Assembly: GCA_008694505.1 (NCBI GenBank) | Contig: VZDJ01000868.1 | Coordinates: 112,263-176,262, forward strand | Length of the DNA: 64,000 nucleotides | Reading direction: 5' to 3' | Origin: Cyanoderma ruficeps | Taxonomy: Eukaryota; Chordata; Aves; Passeriformes; Timaliidae | Shown: positions 13,463 to 25,776 of the stretch, in pieces | Layout: each line of letters opens with the position of its first letter | Position numbering within the stretch: position 1 is the first letter of the stretch | The notes under the pieces: model-generated | The model's database searches: none | What the model saw: only the letters and a program-made list of their open reading frames with translations | What the model was told of the DNA's origin: nothing | Program-made: the position numbers and the translations under genes

Positions 13463-16400
13463 CTTTAGGTTTGTTTGGGTTTTTTTTTTTTTCCCAAATG
13501 CAGGACTGGATCTTTCTCAGTAGTATGAACCTTTTTTCCCATTGAATACCATACCAAATTATGGATACCTATCAGCTTAAATGTACATATGAAACCTGGA
13601 CATGTAATTTTCTGTAGTTTTGAATCTGAGCCTAAGCCTCTGGGCTATATGGAAAAAAACATTCACAAGTCCCTCAAAAGTGTCTTTGTGCTTTCTCACT
13701 AGTAAGGAATATGTGCCATTCATCTCAAACAAAAACTGACTGCTGACTGAATTGATACTGAATTACAGTTCTCTACAGTCCAGAGCTAGATCCTGAACTA
13801 TTGCCCTGAAAAAAAAACAGTTGTGCATTTGTAAATACTTTGTGTGTTACATCAGTAAGTGCCATGTGGAACTAAATGCTCAAAATATTAGTTAGCAAGG
13901 TGTGTAACAGACAAGGAAAGCTAACTCCTTTTTAAAGTGTTTAGAAACACTTTTTGGGGAGAGTTTTTTTACATTGAAGTGTAATCTGTATTACTCTCAC
14001 AAGTCACCAAACAAAAGTGCATCCTGAAACTTCAGTTAGCTGTAATAGTGAAATGCTCTCACATGGATTCAGAGAGGCAGAAAATCCTTGCTACAACGAC
14101 ACTGTTTTCTATGACTCCAGGCAGGATCACAGAAATCAGAAAAAATCATCCAGTGATGTGGGTGGTGGTTTTCTGCTGTTTTTTTCATACATCTTTCTGC
14201 TGCAGTCCTGTAACTTGGGTACTACTCCAGGAAAGTCCACGGGGTCTGACTAGGAATGATCTCCTAATGATTTGATATGTTACTTGATTAACAGATGGAC
14301 CTGATTCAATGACCAAAACCCAATGGTGGCACATGAGATATGACCAGAGAGGATACAGCAAGCACTGTGCATTAATACCTATCCATTCCCACTTGCAAAA
14401 GAGGAATGTGAAGGCTATTCCCAGTTCCATGTCTTCTCTTTCCCCAGTGTTAAGGTAGCAGCTTGCTGATCCTGACTAGGTTTCTGCCAAAAAAGACTAT
14501 CTGTGGGATTTTAAGGGATGTTAGAATGGCAAGAGGCACCGTGGTAAGGAGACAGCTAATTGACACACAGGAAGGCTGGCAAATAGTTTTTTGTTACTGA
14601 CAAGGAGGAAAAATCACATTGGAGTGCTGGACCTGAAAGTGATATTCATGCAACTAAAAACTCCCTTGTATATGCATATGCAATTATTCGTATGTAAGTA
14701 CGATGACAGGCAGATATAATGACAACCAAAGCAACTCAGTTGTTCCCTTGATGGGTTATCATGGTGTGGGCAGTAAATTGCACTACATACTAGGACAGCC
14801 CTGACTAAGGAAGTATCTCTGATGGAAGGAGGGTTTTCAGCTTGTAGGTATTCTGCTGAGACCATCCACTGGGTGGCTGACTGATGTCAGCTATGGATTA
14901 AAGTGTGTGCTGTTGTCTGGGCAATGTGGACAGACAAATTCCAGAAAGTTACATTCAGAACTTGCAAACTGAACATATTTCTCACTGGTCAGCTGAACAT
15001 AGTTTTGTTACTATCACTGGACCTGAATCAGGAACCAGTTTACAAGGGATCTTTCATCAAATTCGTGCGTGAGTAGAGCAAGTACTACAAGCATTTTTTA
15101 AGCAATGCCAAGTCAGCTGATGCAGATAACTTGACTGCCTGTGCTCAGCAAAATAAGGAGATGTATTTAGTTTTAGCTGACATAATTTATTGTAGTTGAA
15201 TCTGTAAGTCTTCTAGTAGGTCTCATATAACCTGATAATAAATCATTCCTGAGTATAAAACAGATTTCATCATAGTGTTAGTATGACCCTATGGCTGCTT
15301 TCATACAGTTTTACAACCACATAAATAAAGATTTTAAGAGATGTTTAACTGCTTGCCTTATATAATGTTACTTGATCTGTATTAAACAGTCAAACAATCC
15401 TTTTAAAGTGTGTTATATATGCAATTTGTGTATTCACTTAAATATACATTTCTAACGTAAGAACAGTGAATTTTGTTATTCAGACCCAAAGAACCAGGCT
15501 GGTATCAGACATTCATCAATCTGCACTTTCTAGTTCTTGTACTTTTCTAAAGAGCAATGGAATGTGGTAGAAATTACACAAAGACAAGTCATGAAACTTC
15601 TTACTTAGCTTTTTACCTACACAGACAAAACTCCAAGGAAGACACTGTATGGCTAAGATGCCTGTGCTCAAAGAAAATACACACACAATAATCTCAACTA
15701 CATACACAGTTCTACAAAGGAGATGTAAAGCCATCTATGTGTATGTGCATGAATAACTGTTCAATCAAATACATCAAATTGATTTCTGTGTCTGCTAAAT
15801 AAGATCTAGTGTGGATTTCAAACAATTTTATACTATCTGTAAGTTATAATCTAGGAGAAAATAACACCTGTATGTCACTAATTTTTAAGCTGCATCATTT
15901 CAACTAAGTATTGGAAAGCTTGATTTGCAGTGCACTTGAGTGCATCAGATTATTAATGTCTGGAGCCCATGAGAGATTTGTTTTCACTGTATGTAAGCAC
16001 GTTAGAGACAGAGCAGCTTGGGAGCTTCTACAGCATGTCTCAGGCACTTTCCAAAAGTGCTCTTCCTGTGACAAAGATGAATTGCCAGAGAGACTTGTTA
16101 CTACTACTAAACACTGTTCAGTTTTACAGTCATTAACTACCGGTCTCTTTCTAGAGTTAAAAAGTTTTGTATTTAGTACCTGCATTTACACAAGGATACT
16201 CAGAAGAGCTGCCTCAGTGTGATATAAACTTTGGAAATAGCCTTCTTCTCTAATCAGGCTTGTTTGTAAACAGTTAAAAATATAAATGAAGTAATGAAGG
16301 ATAGATTTACATTGTATGAAAGCTAGGCTGCTGGAAGAGATCAGGAGACTGTTCTATGGGGTGGATATAGGAAAGACATATTCCGAATTTGGTGTAGTTT

Positions 16401-18290
16401 ATTATGGGTTTTTTCTGCATAGTTTGTGTTAGACAAACTGGTAACTCTTATGGCAAAACCTTTCAAACCTCTATAAAAGGAGGATAAAATTTTGAAAGGA
16501 TGAGTTTTTTGAGTGCATTAAGACAGCATAGCAATTTATTGTGTTGATGAATACTTCGGTTGTAAAAGTAGCAGAGAAAACTGCCCTACAATTCAAAACA
16601 TGGCAAGAAGATTGAAAAGGAAGACAGGGTATGGGAGCTTCAGGACAACTGGGAAGATACAGGCTGTCTGTGCCCTCCCTGCTCCCTGAACCAGAATGTG
16701 TCCCATACTCACAGGGCAGGCTGAGCCCCCCCGTAGCTCTAACAGCCAGAGGCATGGTGTGTTTAACCTGGGTGATGTGATGTACCTGTAGAGGTCGTTT
16801 TTATTCTCTTGGTTGCAGCTGTGATGGAGTACTAACAGAGTACAAGATATCAAGAGATCCTGCCATTATTGGAATTCTCTCCAATACAGTGTGAAGGTGA
16901 CAAAGGGACTCCCATCCCCAAGCCTTCTCTTTCACTTCATGTCATTGCTTCCTGAGTGCTCCCTAGCACAATCTGACTCCCCAGCTCTGCAATTCATATA
17001 ATGCCTTATTTTAAGCAAGCAGAATTAGTGTACAGAAGGCAACCATAAACTTATTAATCACATATTTACAGTATTTTTCAAATACTCCCTCATGTTTCCT
17101 CTTCTTAATTACTAGAAGATTATAATTCTCTATATCCATCCTGCAGCTGATGAGAATTGTAGAACAGTCAGCTAAATCAGAACAAAGCTAGACTACACTC
17201 CTACTACATACCACTTCGTTACAGAAGACTTTAATACGTGATGTAATTCCATGCATCCGCACACAAACAAATCAAACTAAAAAATAGGATCTTAGGGTTG
17301 TGTTTCAAATGTCTTCTATGAAAATATGGTGGAATTTGCAGACAAATTTTTAGGCTTTATGTAGCAAAGCAGATAGCCTTCTCTAACACTTAAACCACTT
17401 GAGAATACTACAGTTTATCATAAATGTCAGTGCTTTTCCCTGCTCAAATGTCCTTGATTAGATGAGGGGCTATTTCACAAGATTTATTTTGGACAGGCAT
17501 GACATATAGGAATTCTGATTGCAAGATATTGCAAATAAGGTTGATGAAAGGTTGACTGGGAAAGAAGGGTGGCAGTCTCAAGATACCATTCTCTAATACC
17601 TAACAAATGATATAGATGCCATAAATCTTCCTATGGCAAACAGCAAGTTGGGGAATACCTAACCATGGAAGTGCCTTACCTACAGCAATGTGCAGCACCC
17701 AATACTTCATTCTAACACAAGGTCATCTGTGCTCCACTGAGATCCAGAACTTAGATTTTCCCCCTTAAATACGCTGAAGGACTCAAAATAAAGGTATCTT
17801 TGTATTTGTAGAACACATCTTCCCACAAACTGCAGATACAGATTTTAGTGTTTCGCTATGGGAATGGACCGAAATATTTTCTTATCATATAACAGCCTTG
17901 CTCACAATGATCCTGTTCAATGGCATTGTAATTTTTTTTTTTTTCAAGACCATATCCACCTACATTGGACATAAAACCATACATGACTAAGAGTGTAAAA
18001 TCGCAGGAGAGCATTATGATCACCTATAGCAAGCATGCAGTGAAGTCTTCTTTCTCAAGCTTGGTGACATCAATCACAGAGACACATGGGGGTGTCCCAG
18101 CCAATTCTGCTACTGAACAGTGCATTCCCATGGATGTGGCAGATCCTGCTGTGCCCGCTGTGACCTCTCTGTGCTGCCACGGACCTTGACACAACTGTCA
18201 CTGCGAAGTCTTGTCCACAGGTCTTGCTGAAGGCAACGGCTGGGTCTTCCTATGGGGTTTTGAGGCTCACTGCGTTACTACAGGCTGCTT
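13463..18290. other. Presumed intron 1, proximal part; nothing recognised
   Basis: AT-rich sequence without a supportable gene or young repeat. At 15904-16222 open frames of 93 and 103 codons overlap on opposite strands. Neither has a recognised domain, and overlap of this kind is usually chance. A short poly-T run lies near 17932-17944. No SLC7 exon was recognised on the minus strand. Confidence 0.5.
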
Positions 18291-18735
18291 TTATTCACCT
18301 GGGTAAATCTTGCTTCCCCACGCGTGCCCCCACATCTCCAGCTCAAACGCCCCGGTGATGGAGCACACCGAGGGACAGCGCTGAGCTGCCCCAATGTCCC
18401 CGTTCTGACTGTGATGGAGCAGCAGGCTGAGCCGCGCTCTGCCAGCCATGGCTGCTGCGGGACAGCATCGCTGCCAGCTGGCGCAGCAGCGGCCGCGGGT
18501 CCCGGAACACTCCGTCAGTGCCTTCCGACAGCCCACGCTGCCACCCTCACTCTGAATAACCCCGATCTCAGATAAACGAATCAATCTGGTTTAGTCTTAC
18601 AAGTAAGTGCCGCAGATGCCTCAACAGCTCACCGGTCATCAGGAAAAGTCTTTAGGAAACCTCACGACTTTGCGTTCAGCTGAACGACTGGGCAGAGGGG
18701 GCTTACTCCGACTGGCACCTCAGCACGGACCGTGT
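18291..18735. other. CpG-island shore, presumed start-proximal intron 1
   Basis: GC and CpG content rise sharply here compared with the AT-rich sequence to the left, and there is a gcggccgc octamer near 18489. Open frames exist on both strands (18324-18575 plus, 18291-18584 minus), but they are low-complexity products of GC-rich DNA without recognisable domains. The stretch lies just downstream of the first exon of the minus-strand transporter gene and is best read as the shore of its CpG island, possibly holding intronic regulatory sites. Confidence 0.55.
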
Positions 18736-18973
18736 GTTACAGCGACAGCGACTGCCGCGCCACACCGTGCATGGAGGAGCCGCGCCGTGACCGTGACCGT
18801 GACCGTGCAGCAGCGCGCTGTCGCCTCGCCGGTCCCGCACACCTGCCCGCGGAGCCGCGCATCGCCCCACCGCCGCCCGTCCCCGCGCCGGCCGGTCCCG
18901 AGCCCCCGTCCCGGCACGGTGAAGCGGGACGGGCTGTCAGCGCTGTCGCGGGCGCGCAGAGGCGGGACGCGAT

Positions 18974-18984
18974 GGCCTTACCGA
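18974..18984 (-). other. Splice donor of SLC7-type exon 1
   Basis: On the minus strand the reading frame ...ATCATCATCG is followed directly by GTAAGG, a near-perfect U1-complementary donor. Past this point the frame becomes GKAIASRL..., which no longer resembles the family (which has GNIIGSGIF here), confirming that 18981 is the first intronic base. Confidence 0.88.
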
Positions 18985-19075
18985 TGATGATGGCACAGGC
19001 GCTCACCAGCCCGATCTCCTTCTTCAGCGCCACCCGCTCGGGGCCGCCGGGCGCGCGCTGCTCCCCGCCGGCCAT
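18982..19075 (-). CDS. First coding exon (partial CDS) of an SLC7 light-chain amino-acid transporter, Asc-1/LAT2-like
   Basis: The exon encodes 31 residues plus the first base of codon 32. Residues 13-31 read ERVALKKEIGLVSACAIII, the signature at the end of the cytoplasmic N-tail and the start of transmembrane helix 1 in SLC7 heteromeric transporters. ERVALKKEIGL and the IIIG end resemble Asc-1 (SLC7A10), while GLVSAC resembles LAT2 (SLC7A8), so I leave the symbol empty. These proteins pair with the heavy chain SLC3A2 (4F2hc) at the plasma membrane and exchange neutral amino acids; Asc-1 favours small ones, including D-serine. The ATG at 19075 has a strong context (G at -3, G at +4). The N-tail before the conserved block is only about 12 residues, shorter than in the human proteins. 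The exon ends in phase 1 at G|GTAAGG (18982/18981), so the residue IIIG is split across the junction, which fits the family. Remaining exons are not in the window as far as I can see. Confidence 0.88.
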
Positions 19076-19106
19076 CGCTGCCCGCGCTGCTCTGCCCGGC
19101 GCCCCG

Positions 19107-19118
19107 CGCGCATGCGCA
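19107..19118. promoter_or_regulatory. NRF-1 binding palindrome
   Basis: CGCGCATGCGCA matches the NRF-1 consensus YGCGCAYGCGCR at every position. It lies 32-43 bases upstream of the transporter's ATG inside the CpG island, a typical place for NRF-1 in TATA-less promoters. It suggests expression linked to growth and mitochondrial or metabolic programmes. Occupancy is inference. Confidence 0.75.
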
Positions 19119-19125
19119 GCCCCGC

Positions 19126-19143
19126 GGGCCGGGGGCGGGGGGG
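19126..19143 (+). promoter_or_regulatory. GC box within a predicted promoter G-quadruplex
   Basis: The plus strand has four G-runs separated by very short loops (GGG, CC, GGGGG, C, then a seven-G run that can supply two tracts), meeting the usual G3+N1-7 rule. The segment gggggcgggg at 19131-19140 is also a classic Sp/KLF GC box. It sits about 51-68 bases upstream of the transporter ATG, with the G-rich strand being the template strand of that gene. Confidence 0.6.
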
Positions 19144-19533
19144 CCGCGCCGCTCGGCGCCGGGGGGTGACGGGGGCGCGCGGAGGGTGCCCGGGACCCCT
19201 CAGGGCGGCCGTGCCTGAGGGCTGCGCGTCACTCCGGGCGCGGCCGCCCTTGGACACCCGCGGGCGTGTCCCCAGGAGCCGCAGGGACAGCAGACCCAGC
19301 GCTGTGCGGTGAGGGCTAAACGCCGAGCGCTAGGCTCCGGCTTTCGGCGTGTCGGGCAGCGGGTCCTGCCCGGCGCCACGAGCCAGCCTGGCGCCGACCC
19401 TGACAGAGCCGGCCCCGCACGGGCTCCCCGGCGACCGCCTCCTGTGGGCTCTGTTAGTTGAGGTAGCGCGATAACGTAAACGTTGCTTGTCATCGGTACT
19501 GCCAGAGTTAGAACCAGGACGGTAATGCCCAAG

Positions 19534-19540
19534 ATTGGCT
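19534..19540 (-). promoter_or_regulatory. Inverted CCAAT box (NF-Y type)
   Basis: ATTGGCT on the plus strand reads AGCCAAT on the minus strand, the orientation of the transporter gene. It lies about 460 bases upstream of the ATG, near the right end of the CpG island. At that distance it could serve an upstream start site of this gene or a divergent transcript. Confidence 0.4.
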
Positions 19541-19740
19541 GGTTTCCGTACTTGTTGCGTTACTTTTCCGCTCTTTCTTCCCACCTTGTCCCACAGTTGT
19601 GAAGGGATCCAGCCTCAGCCCGTGCCTGCAGCGGCTCCTCCGCACCCGCGGGGCTGCCGGGGCCGCCTCCCGTGTCCCCACAGCCCCGCGGGGCTCGCTC
19701 GGTCGGCAGCGGCTGCCGACAGCTGGGGTTATCTGCCCGG

Positions 19741-22700
19741 GAGTTTCAGGAAAGAAATGTTCTCTTTCCTCACACAGGGGATGGAGTTTAAGCATTGGGA
19801 TGTCTCTCTGTTTGCAAATCTTTTTCTCTGTGAACAAACTGCCTTCACAAGAATGTCAGTGAATGAGGTCTCCTCTGCTCTCATATGACAGCAAAAACCT
19901 AAATAGTAGCTTGGGAACATGGGCTCTTCCCTGAAATTGTAACAGCCAAGGGTTCATTGAGGAAAATGCCTAGTTCCTTACTTGTTTATAAGAGAGGACT
20001 TTCCTGAGACCATTTCTATATTCAGGGAAGACCCCCATGTAGGTGACCTATTCTGAAAGAGCATAGGTTAGAAAAGTTTCATAAGAAGATTATGTGGTAA
20101 CTGACAACGTGCATCAGGGGCAAACAGTGAAGCAGTGGAAATTGGTTGTGGTGGGGTGGAACGAGGAATGTCTGGTTTTTCACCTTTCAGTGAAGGAAGT
20201 TGGGAACATCAATTGATTGTGGTGACGTCTATCTGATTTTCTTTGACTTTAGAATGAAAAATATGACCTGACAACTGGTAAGCCTTTTGAGAAAATCCAT
20301 GGACTATTCTTAGAAAGCTGATAATTGTAAGTGATTTTACTTTATACTGCTGCTTTAATAGAAAGGCTCATTGATTTTCAGAGGCTGAGGCTTGTTTCCT
20401 AAGTTGGTCTACTACTCTGTTTCTGAACGAACTGCCTCACTAACCACTTCTAAAACGTCCTGTTATTGAATTACTATGTAATTTTATAAGAAAGTTTACA
20501 AGAAAAGTTACTTTTTTGACTATATAAACAGTACTACTGTTCTTTTTTAAAGACTAGGAAATATATGCAAAGACTGGAAACAAAGTTTCAGGTGTTCAAA
20601 AGTAACCTGATGTATTAAGTGTTTCTTCTAGGTGCAAGAATTGATTGCTTCATAGCTTTTTTTTTTACTCGTAGAAACTCATCTATATTCTGGTAGGTAC
20701 CTCTGAAAATCTCTACATGTTACCCTTATACAGACATTATAATATATTTTGGAGAAGTTCTCTATGATAGTCTATTTCTTTTGTAAAAGCTAAAAAGGAG
20801 TTAGTTTGAATGTCATTTAAAAAGTACGAAAGTCAAGAAATATGTGAATGAATGGTGTTTCTAACTCTACTGAGCTTCAAGAACCTAATGAAATTTAGGC
20901 TCAATTAACCTTTACAGAAAAACCACAATCTGTTAAATGAATGACACTTAGAAGGATAACACTGTGCTTGTTTATTTTGGCTGTGATAAAAATGTTGGTT
21001 TGCCCTGAAATATGTGTATAATCTTTGTGTATTGTGAGGAACATAGAAATCCCAGTCAGCCCTCTTCTACTGATTAGTGAGCAACAGAGCATGCTGGTTA
21101 TGGGATGATGAAAATGAATACTAGAACTCAATTAACTCTAATAATCTTCTTCAGATCAACTGATCAGTAGCTGCAGGGTTTTGTTTTTTTTTTTAAATAT
21201 TCTGGCCAGTTTAGAGGGCTTTTCCAGAGAAAATGCTAGATATTTGTACCTGTGTGTTCTCTGCCTGCCAATGCAAATATTTGGTTCTGTAACTGTTCTT
21301 TCTTACTGAAAGCCAAGAGGATCAACTAAGTGACTATCCCAATTCAACAGGTAATAAAAAGGAAAAACCTAACAGAAAAGCACCAGAAATCTCTCCTTAG
21401 GAGAGGCAGTCCACACACCATTAAAGCTGTGAAAAACAGAGGAACTTTAAAGCGTTTTATCTTTCTGTTTCACATGGGGTGCATTTTGAACAAGGATAAA
21501 AGAGCTGGTACTGGAGAACCATGGGGTGAAATCAGCTTAATCCCAGTAAAATCTTTTGCAGCAAAACCATTAATGAACCGCCACATCTCACTGTAGCTTA
21601 GAATGACAGGATATTGTCTATGACATCTTACAGGTTTAGTTTGATTGGTTTGAGTTTGATGCTTGAGGGCAGCATTGTGCCCTTGCCTTTGTGTGGGGCT
21701 ACTCCCAGAAGGAAAAGGCAGCCTTTGTGGCTGGGCAGGGTGTGCTTCCTGGGCAGCTGTGCTTCCATGGGCTTCTGACACAGCACACCCCAAGGCTCAG
21801 CTGCCTGCCCAAGCAGGGACCTTAAAAATGTGCATTTGAAGGGACCTGTACCCTTGCTCTGAAGGTTGAAATTAAAGGTACACACTTGCCTTTTTCTTAA
21901 AACGCTTAGGATTACTTTCATGGGCTCTTCTTTGTGGCATCTCTGCCAGAATGTACTTCCTAATGCAGATCATAAGCTTGGGAGCAGTTTAGCCTGGTTA
22001 TTTGGTGAGCACGTGGAGTTTTGGGTGCAGCTGTGTTGGTGATGAAGGAGGATGGTGGCTGTGCAGCAGCAGCACAGTCCCTTCCTGCCACGTGAGACTG
22101 ACTTCATGCCATATGGATTAAAGGTTATGGGCAAGGGGGTGCAGCCAAGAAATCTGTGCTACTAACTTAATTTAGGACTGTAGTCCTGGACCCCTGTAGA
22201 GAACTTAATTTTTCTCATTTGTCCCTGGACAAGTTCTTCCCCTAAATCCATATAAAGAACACTGATTTACTGATTCTTTTATCTGGGGTGTGCATAATAA
22301 TTTACTTTCCCTTTCAAAGTTTTAAGCGTTTGACTATTGCTGAAGGATTAAGCAGGTGGCTGTTTACAACACAAGTTTTCAATATGCCCAGATCCATAGC
22401 AGAACACTGGAGTGCAAAACAGCAGTGTGCCAGAAACCTGTTGGAAAAGACAGCAATGACAAAGGTTACCCACATTAACTGCCAAAAAACACTCTTTCTT
22501 TGTTTTCTTCCTTTTTTCTTTTTTCTTTTTNTTTTTTTTTTTTCAGGCTGAGTGCCTGCCTGCTAGACTGTGTTTTTTGCATGAGGATGAAGAGAGGATG
22601 TTTCTCTGTTTGTGGTAGTGTTGGCATATTTAGGTTGTGTATTTTGTCCTATTGTTAATATGGTTTCAAAATGAGCAAGTCAGAGGGCATGTAGGTTCTA

Positions 22701-24187
22701 ATTAGTAGTTATCTGAGGCAACTCTCAGAGCAAAAAACTCCCTTAAATTGTTTCGGATCTGAACATACTGTATCTACTTGAGTGACAAAACGTTAGAAAG
22801 CAAAAAAGCCAAAGTTCTTTGTCAGAAGGCAATTGCTGCATAGCAACTGCATAGAGAGGATGCAGTGAAGCTTGCATGTATTCTCTTTTGTTGCTATTTT
22901 CGTCCTTTTTTTCTTCATGTTCTGAAATGTACAGAAATTATTGAAGTTGTTGGAATGAGTTATTTCATTCATTGCTACTTAGGCTCTAAAATAAAAAAGA
23001 AGCAAATAATGCAGTTTGAGTTTGTATTTTGGGAAGAAAAAAGGAAATTTAATACACTATTTGTGAAGGGATGCTGTGACTGAGTTTTCAAATTAATGTG
23101 ATCTTTGATATATGGAAAGGAGGCAAGGTTAAAGAAATATAAAGATTTGCCATGATAGCAGATATTTTTCCCAGTCTTACTCCATTTTTTTGTATCCATC
23201 TAAACAAATTGCTGTTGTCTTAAAATATAACCAACCTTACAAAACCCAAAACTTGCAACAGTTATTAAAACATAATTTGAATTTAATGGGGTCTAAGAAC
23301 AGCAGCTGGGAAATAGTAACTTGGAAGAATAACCTTTTTGCTGTGTATTGTTAAATAAAACAGTGGGCTGGCTGGTTTAGCAAAAGGAAATTTGGAGAGT
23401 AATGGGATTGTAAAGTGTTTCTTAATTGCTAATAAACTTGTGAATAAGGTTTTCCATGTTGTGCAGTGTCTGTGGAAAGCTCATACAAAACGTGGGAGAC
23501 TGATCTTAACAGTCCTTTGGATGTTCTTTGCACAAGTGCATGTCAGAGGGGTTTGGCCACCCCTGCAGCTGGTTTGGGCCTTGGGGTCTCACTGCAATGG
23601 GATTGCTGTTACTTTGTGTTTCATCATGTCTTTGTAGCAGGACAGAGTCTTGTAGAGCACTGGGATTAAACAAGAATACAGACAGGAGGAGGCCAGCCAT
23701 TAGTGGGAAGTGACATCAGTGGGAGGGACCCATCGGAAGCCTTACCACTATTATGTGGATGAGGCCCAACCGGTAACTCTAAATCGAGCCCAGGTGCAGG
23801 TGGATCAGTCACTTGTTGAAAGCATCCTACTCTCCATCACATTTCTTTATTATGTTCAGTCTCTAAGACAGAGGTGGAAAACGGTGTCCTTTGTATTTCT
23901 AGAACTATTTTCTATTGTACATCTCTTTTCAGAAAGCTGTAGTAGAGGAAGATGCACGACTATGTGATTCCTGTGTGACTCCCCGGTACCAGAAAATGTA
24001 CTACCCAGTACAAGAAAATGGGGGGTGTAAGTTTGAAAAGAAAAGGCAGAATTTTTTTCTCTAATTCAGTAAAGTAGGAAAATGTCCAGAGTAACTTTTA
24101 TTGCAGGAAGCTGCTCTTCTCTGTAATAAGGGCAACAGGAGAGAAGTTCCCCCAGCTGTGGTTCTGGCATTATGTTAAAGAGGCTCA
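19741..24187. other. Sequence upstream of the transporter gene; nothing recognised
   Basis: AT-rich non-coding sequence. No gene or young repeat was recognised. A T-rich tract at about 22505-22544 contains a single N at 22531, so the tract length is uncertain there. Open frames in this region are short and lack known domains. Confidence 0.5.
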
Positions 24188-24340
24188 TGGAATCATAGAC
24201 TATCCCGAATGGGAAGGGGCTCCAAAGGATCATTGAAGTCCAGCTCCTGGCCTTGCACAGAGCATCTCCAAGAATCACACCATGTGCCTGAGAGCATTGT
24301 CCAAATGCTTCTTGGACTCTGGCAGGCAATGGTGTACACC
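24188..24340 (-). mobile_element. CR1 LINE fragment, extreme 3' end
   Basis: Read on the plus strand this begins with an atcatagac-like CR1 terminus and continues ggaaggggctccaaaggatc, then a segment ending near ttcttggactctggcaggc. This is the reverse complement of a CR1 3' end. The block from the terminus to the ctctg-caggc segment closely parallels 50081-50210 in the CR1 copy further right, so both belong to the same or a sister subfamily. The copy is severely 5' truncated and diverged. Confidence 0.82.
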
Positions 24341-25776
24341 TTCTGAATTCTACCCTGTATTGAATGTGCTGGGCATTGGGAGGAGGCATAGGTGAGGTTG
24401 ACTGTTTGCACTGATGCAATGGTTCCGTGACCCTCTGCAGGATCTTTCATTCTGGGAACTTTTGTTCCATAATTTAGGAATCTCAGGAGATTTTGTAGGC
24501 AGTGTCCCTGTGTTTTGTGCTCCTCTAGCAGGACTGTGGGTCTTATACGCAGCAAGGGCTTGCCTAGTGTTGGTAACTCTGTAGCTCCTGTGAAGGACAG
24601 TATTTTGACAATGTACAGAAAATTCAGGGCCAGCTGCTTCACATCCTTTGAACAGCATGCTTTTATCTGTAGATTCTGGTGATATTTGCTGTCTTATAGG
24701 TAGACAATTCATCAGGTATGAACTGCTCAGATACTTAGATACCATTAGTCACATGGATATCTATGCAAAAACTCTATTTCTAAATTTCCATGTACATGAA
24801 ATGGGTCATTTAATGTTCAAATTCTATCCTCCCTTCAAAGACATTTCATGACAACCTATAAGTAGGTGAGGGTAAGTAAATTATGTGAAGAGCTATTTGT
24901 GGGTTGTTGATGAACGAGGTTTCTGGAGGCAGTTATTGAAAGAACCCAGTTTGAATGAAGCATTGGTTCATTTGGTGTGTTATGAGAGTACCTTGAAATG
25001 TAGGGTGAAAGCGAATGAAAGATGATCAATTTCAGAATAAACACTTGTTTTATGCATCTTTTTAAAGCTCTCTGACAACATCGTGGTATTTCAACATTTC
25101 ATCACTATCAGAAGCAAAGAGATTTTCTTAAATCACCAATCTAAATTGTGCCTGTTGACTCAGGCATTTCGGTAGAGGTTCACTGGAACTTTTCATATCC
25201 TTTACAGAAGGAAGAGAGCCACCAGGTCCTCTTCTTCTTCATTGTTTCCTACCCTGTCCTTCCCTATTCTGTATATGTATGCTAGATCCTTTCTTTCTTC
25301 TTGCACCACTTTTTCAGCTAAACATCAGCATCCTAACTTTACACCATTTCATCAATCAGCTCAGATGGTCCTGAATTTTATCCCTCACTTCTGCATTTGG
25401 TGAACCCATGAATTTTTAGTCTCTGTTCACTCAAAGTGAATTATATTGGTCCCTGGATGGATTCCAGGGGAATCATTTAGAAATTTCTTTCTGGCTTGCC
25501 AGTGCATTTTGAATAATTAAATCAAGAGGGGCAGAGTTTTCTATTATTACTTATTTAAACTAGTGACACAGGTAACATGACAATTAAAACTTGCCTCTAA
25601 TTTCATATCTTCTTGCTTATGGACATGCCACGTTTGGCAGAGTTAGAAGCTCCAGTTCAAAGGAAGCTAGTTCATCTCTACCACTTCCTGTTTATCTACT
25701 GAAAGAAGTTCCCTATCAGACAAGAAAACCACGACTCACATAATGCCCTCTCTCTGCAAACTCCTGTCACAGAAGC

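Larger units (their letters stand above)
18736..19740. promoter_or_regulatory. CpG island / promoter of the SLC7-type transporter gene
   Basis: This is the only stretch in the window where CpG dinucleotides are dense and GC content is very high, in contrast to CpG-depleted flanks. It contains the transporter's first coding exon (minus strand, 18982-19075), a perfect NRF-1 palindrome at 19107-19118, a GC box at 19131-19140 and an inverted CCAAT at 19534-19540. No TATA box was seen. Together these indicate a TATA-less CpG-island promoter firing leftwards, probably with dispersed start sites. Edges are by eye. The island extends about 650 bp upstream of the start codon, so divergent transcription to the right is possible. 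A CGTGAC-type hexamer is repeated in tandem at about 18785-18807, inside the island but within intron 1. Confidence 0.85.

Noticed and set aside
18607..19312. Several 60-145 codon frames on both strands inside the CpG island as genes
   Set aside because: Arg/Pro/Ala-rich frames are expected in GC-rich DNA; only the minus-strand frame from 19075 carries a family signature, and only up to the splice donor.
24193..24642. 149-codon minus-strand open frame as a gene
   Set aside because: Its C-terminal third is the antisense-read CR1 fragment at 24188-24340 and the rest has no recognised domain.
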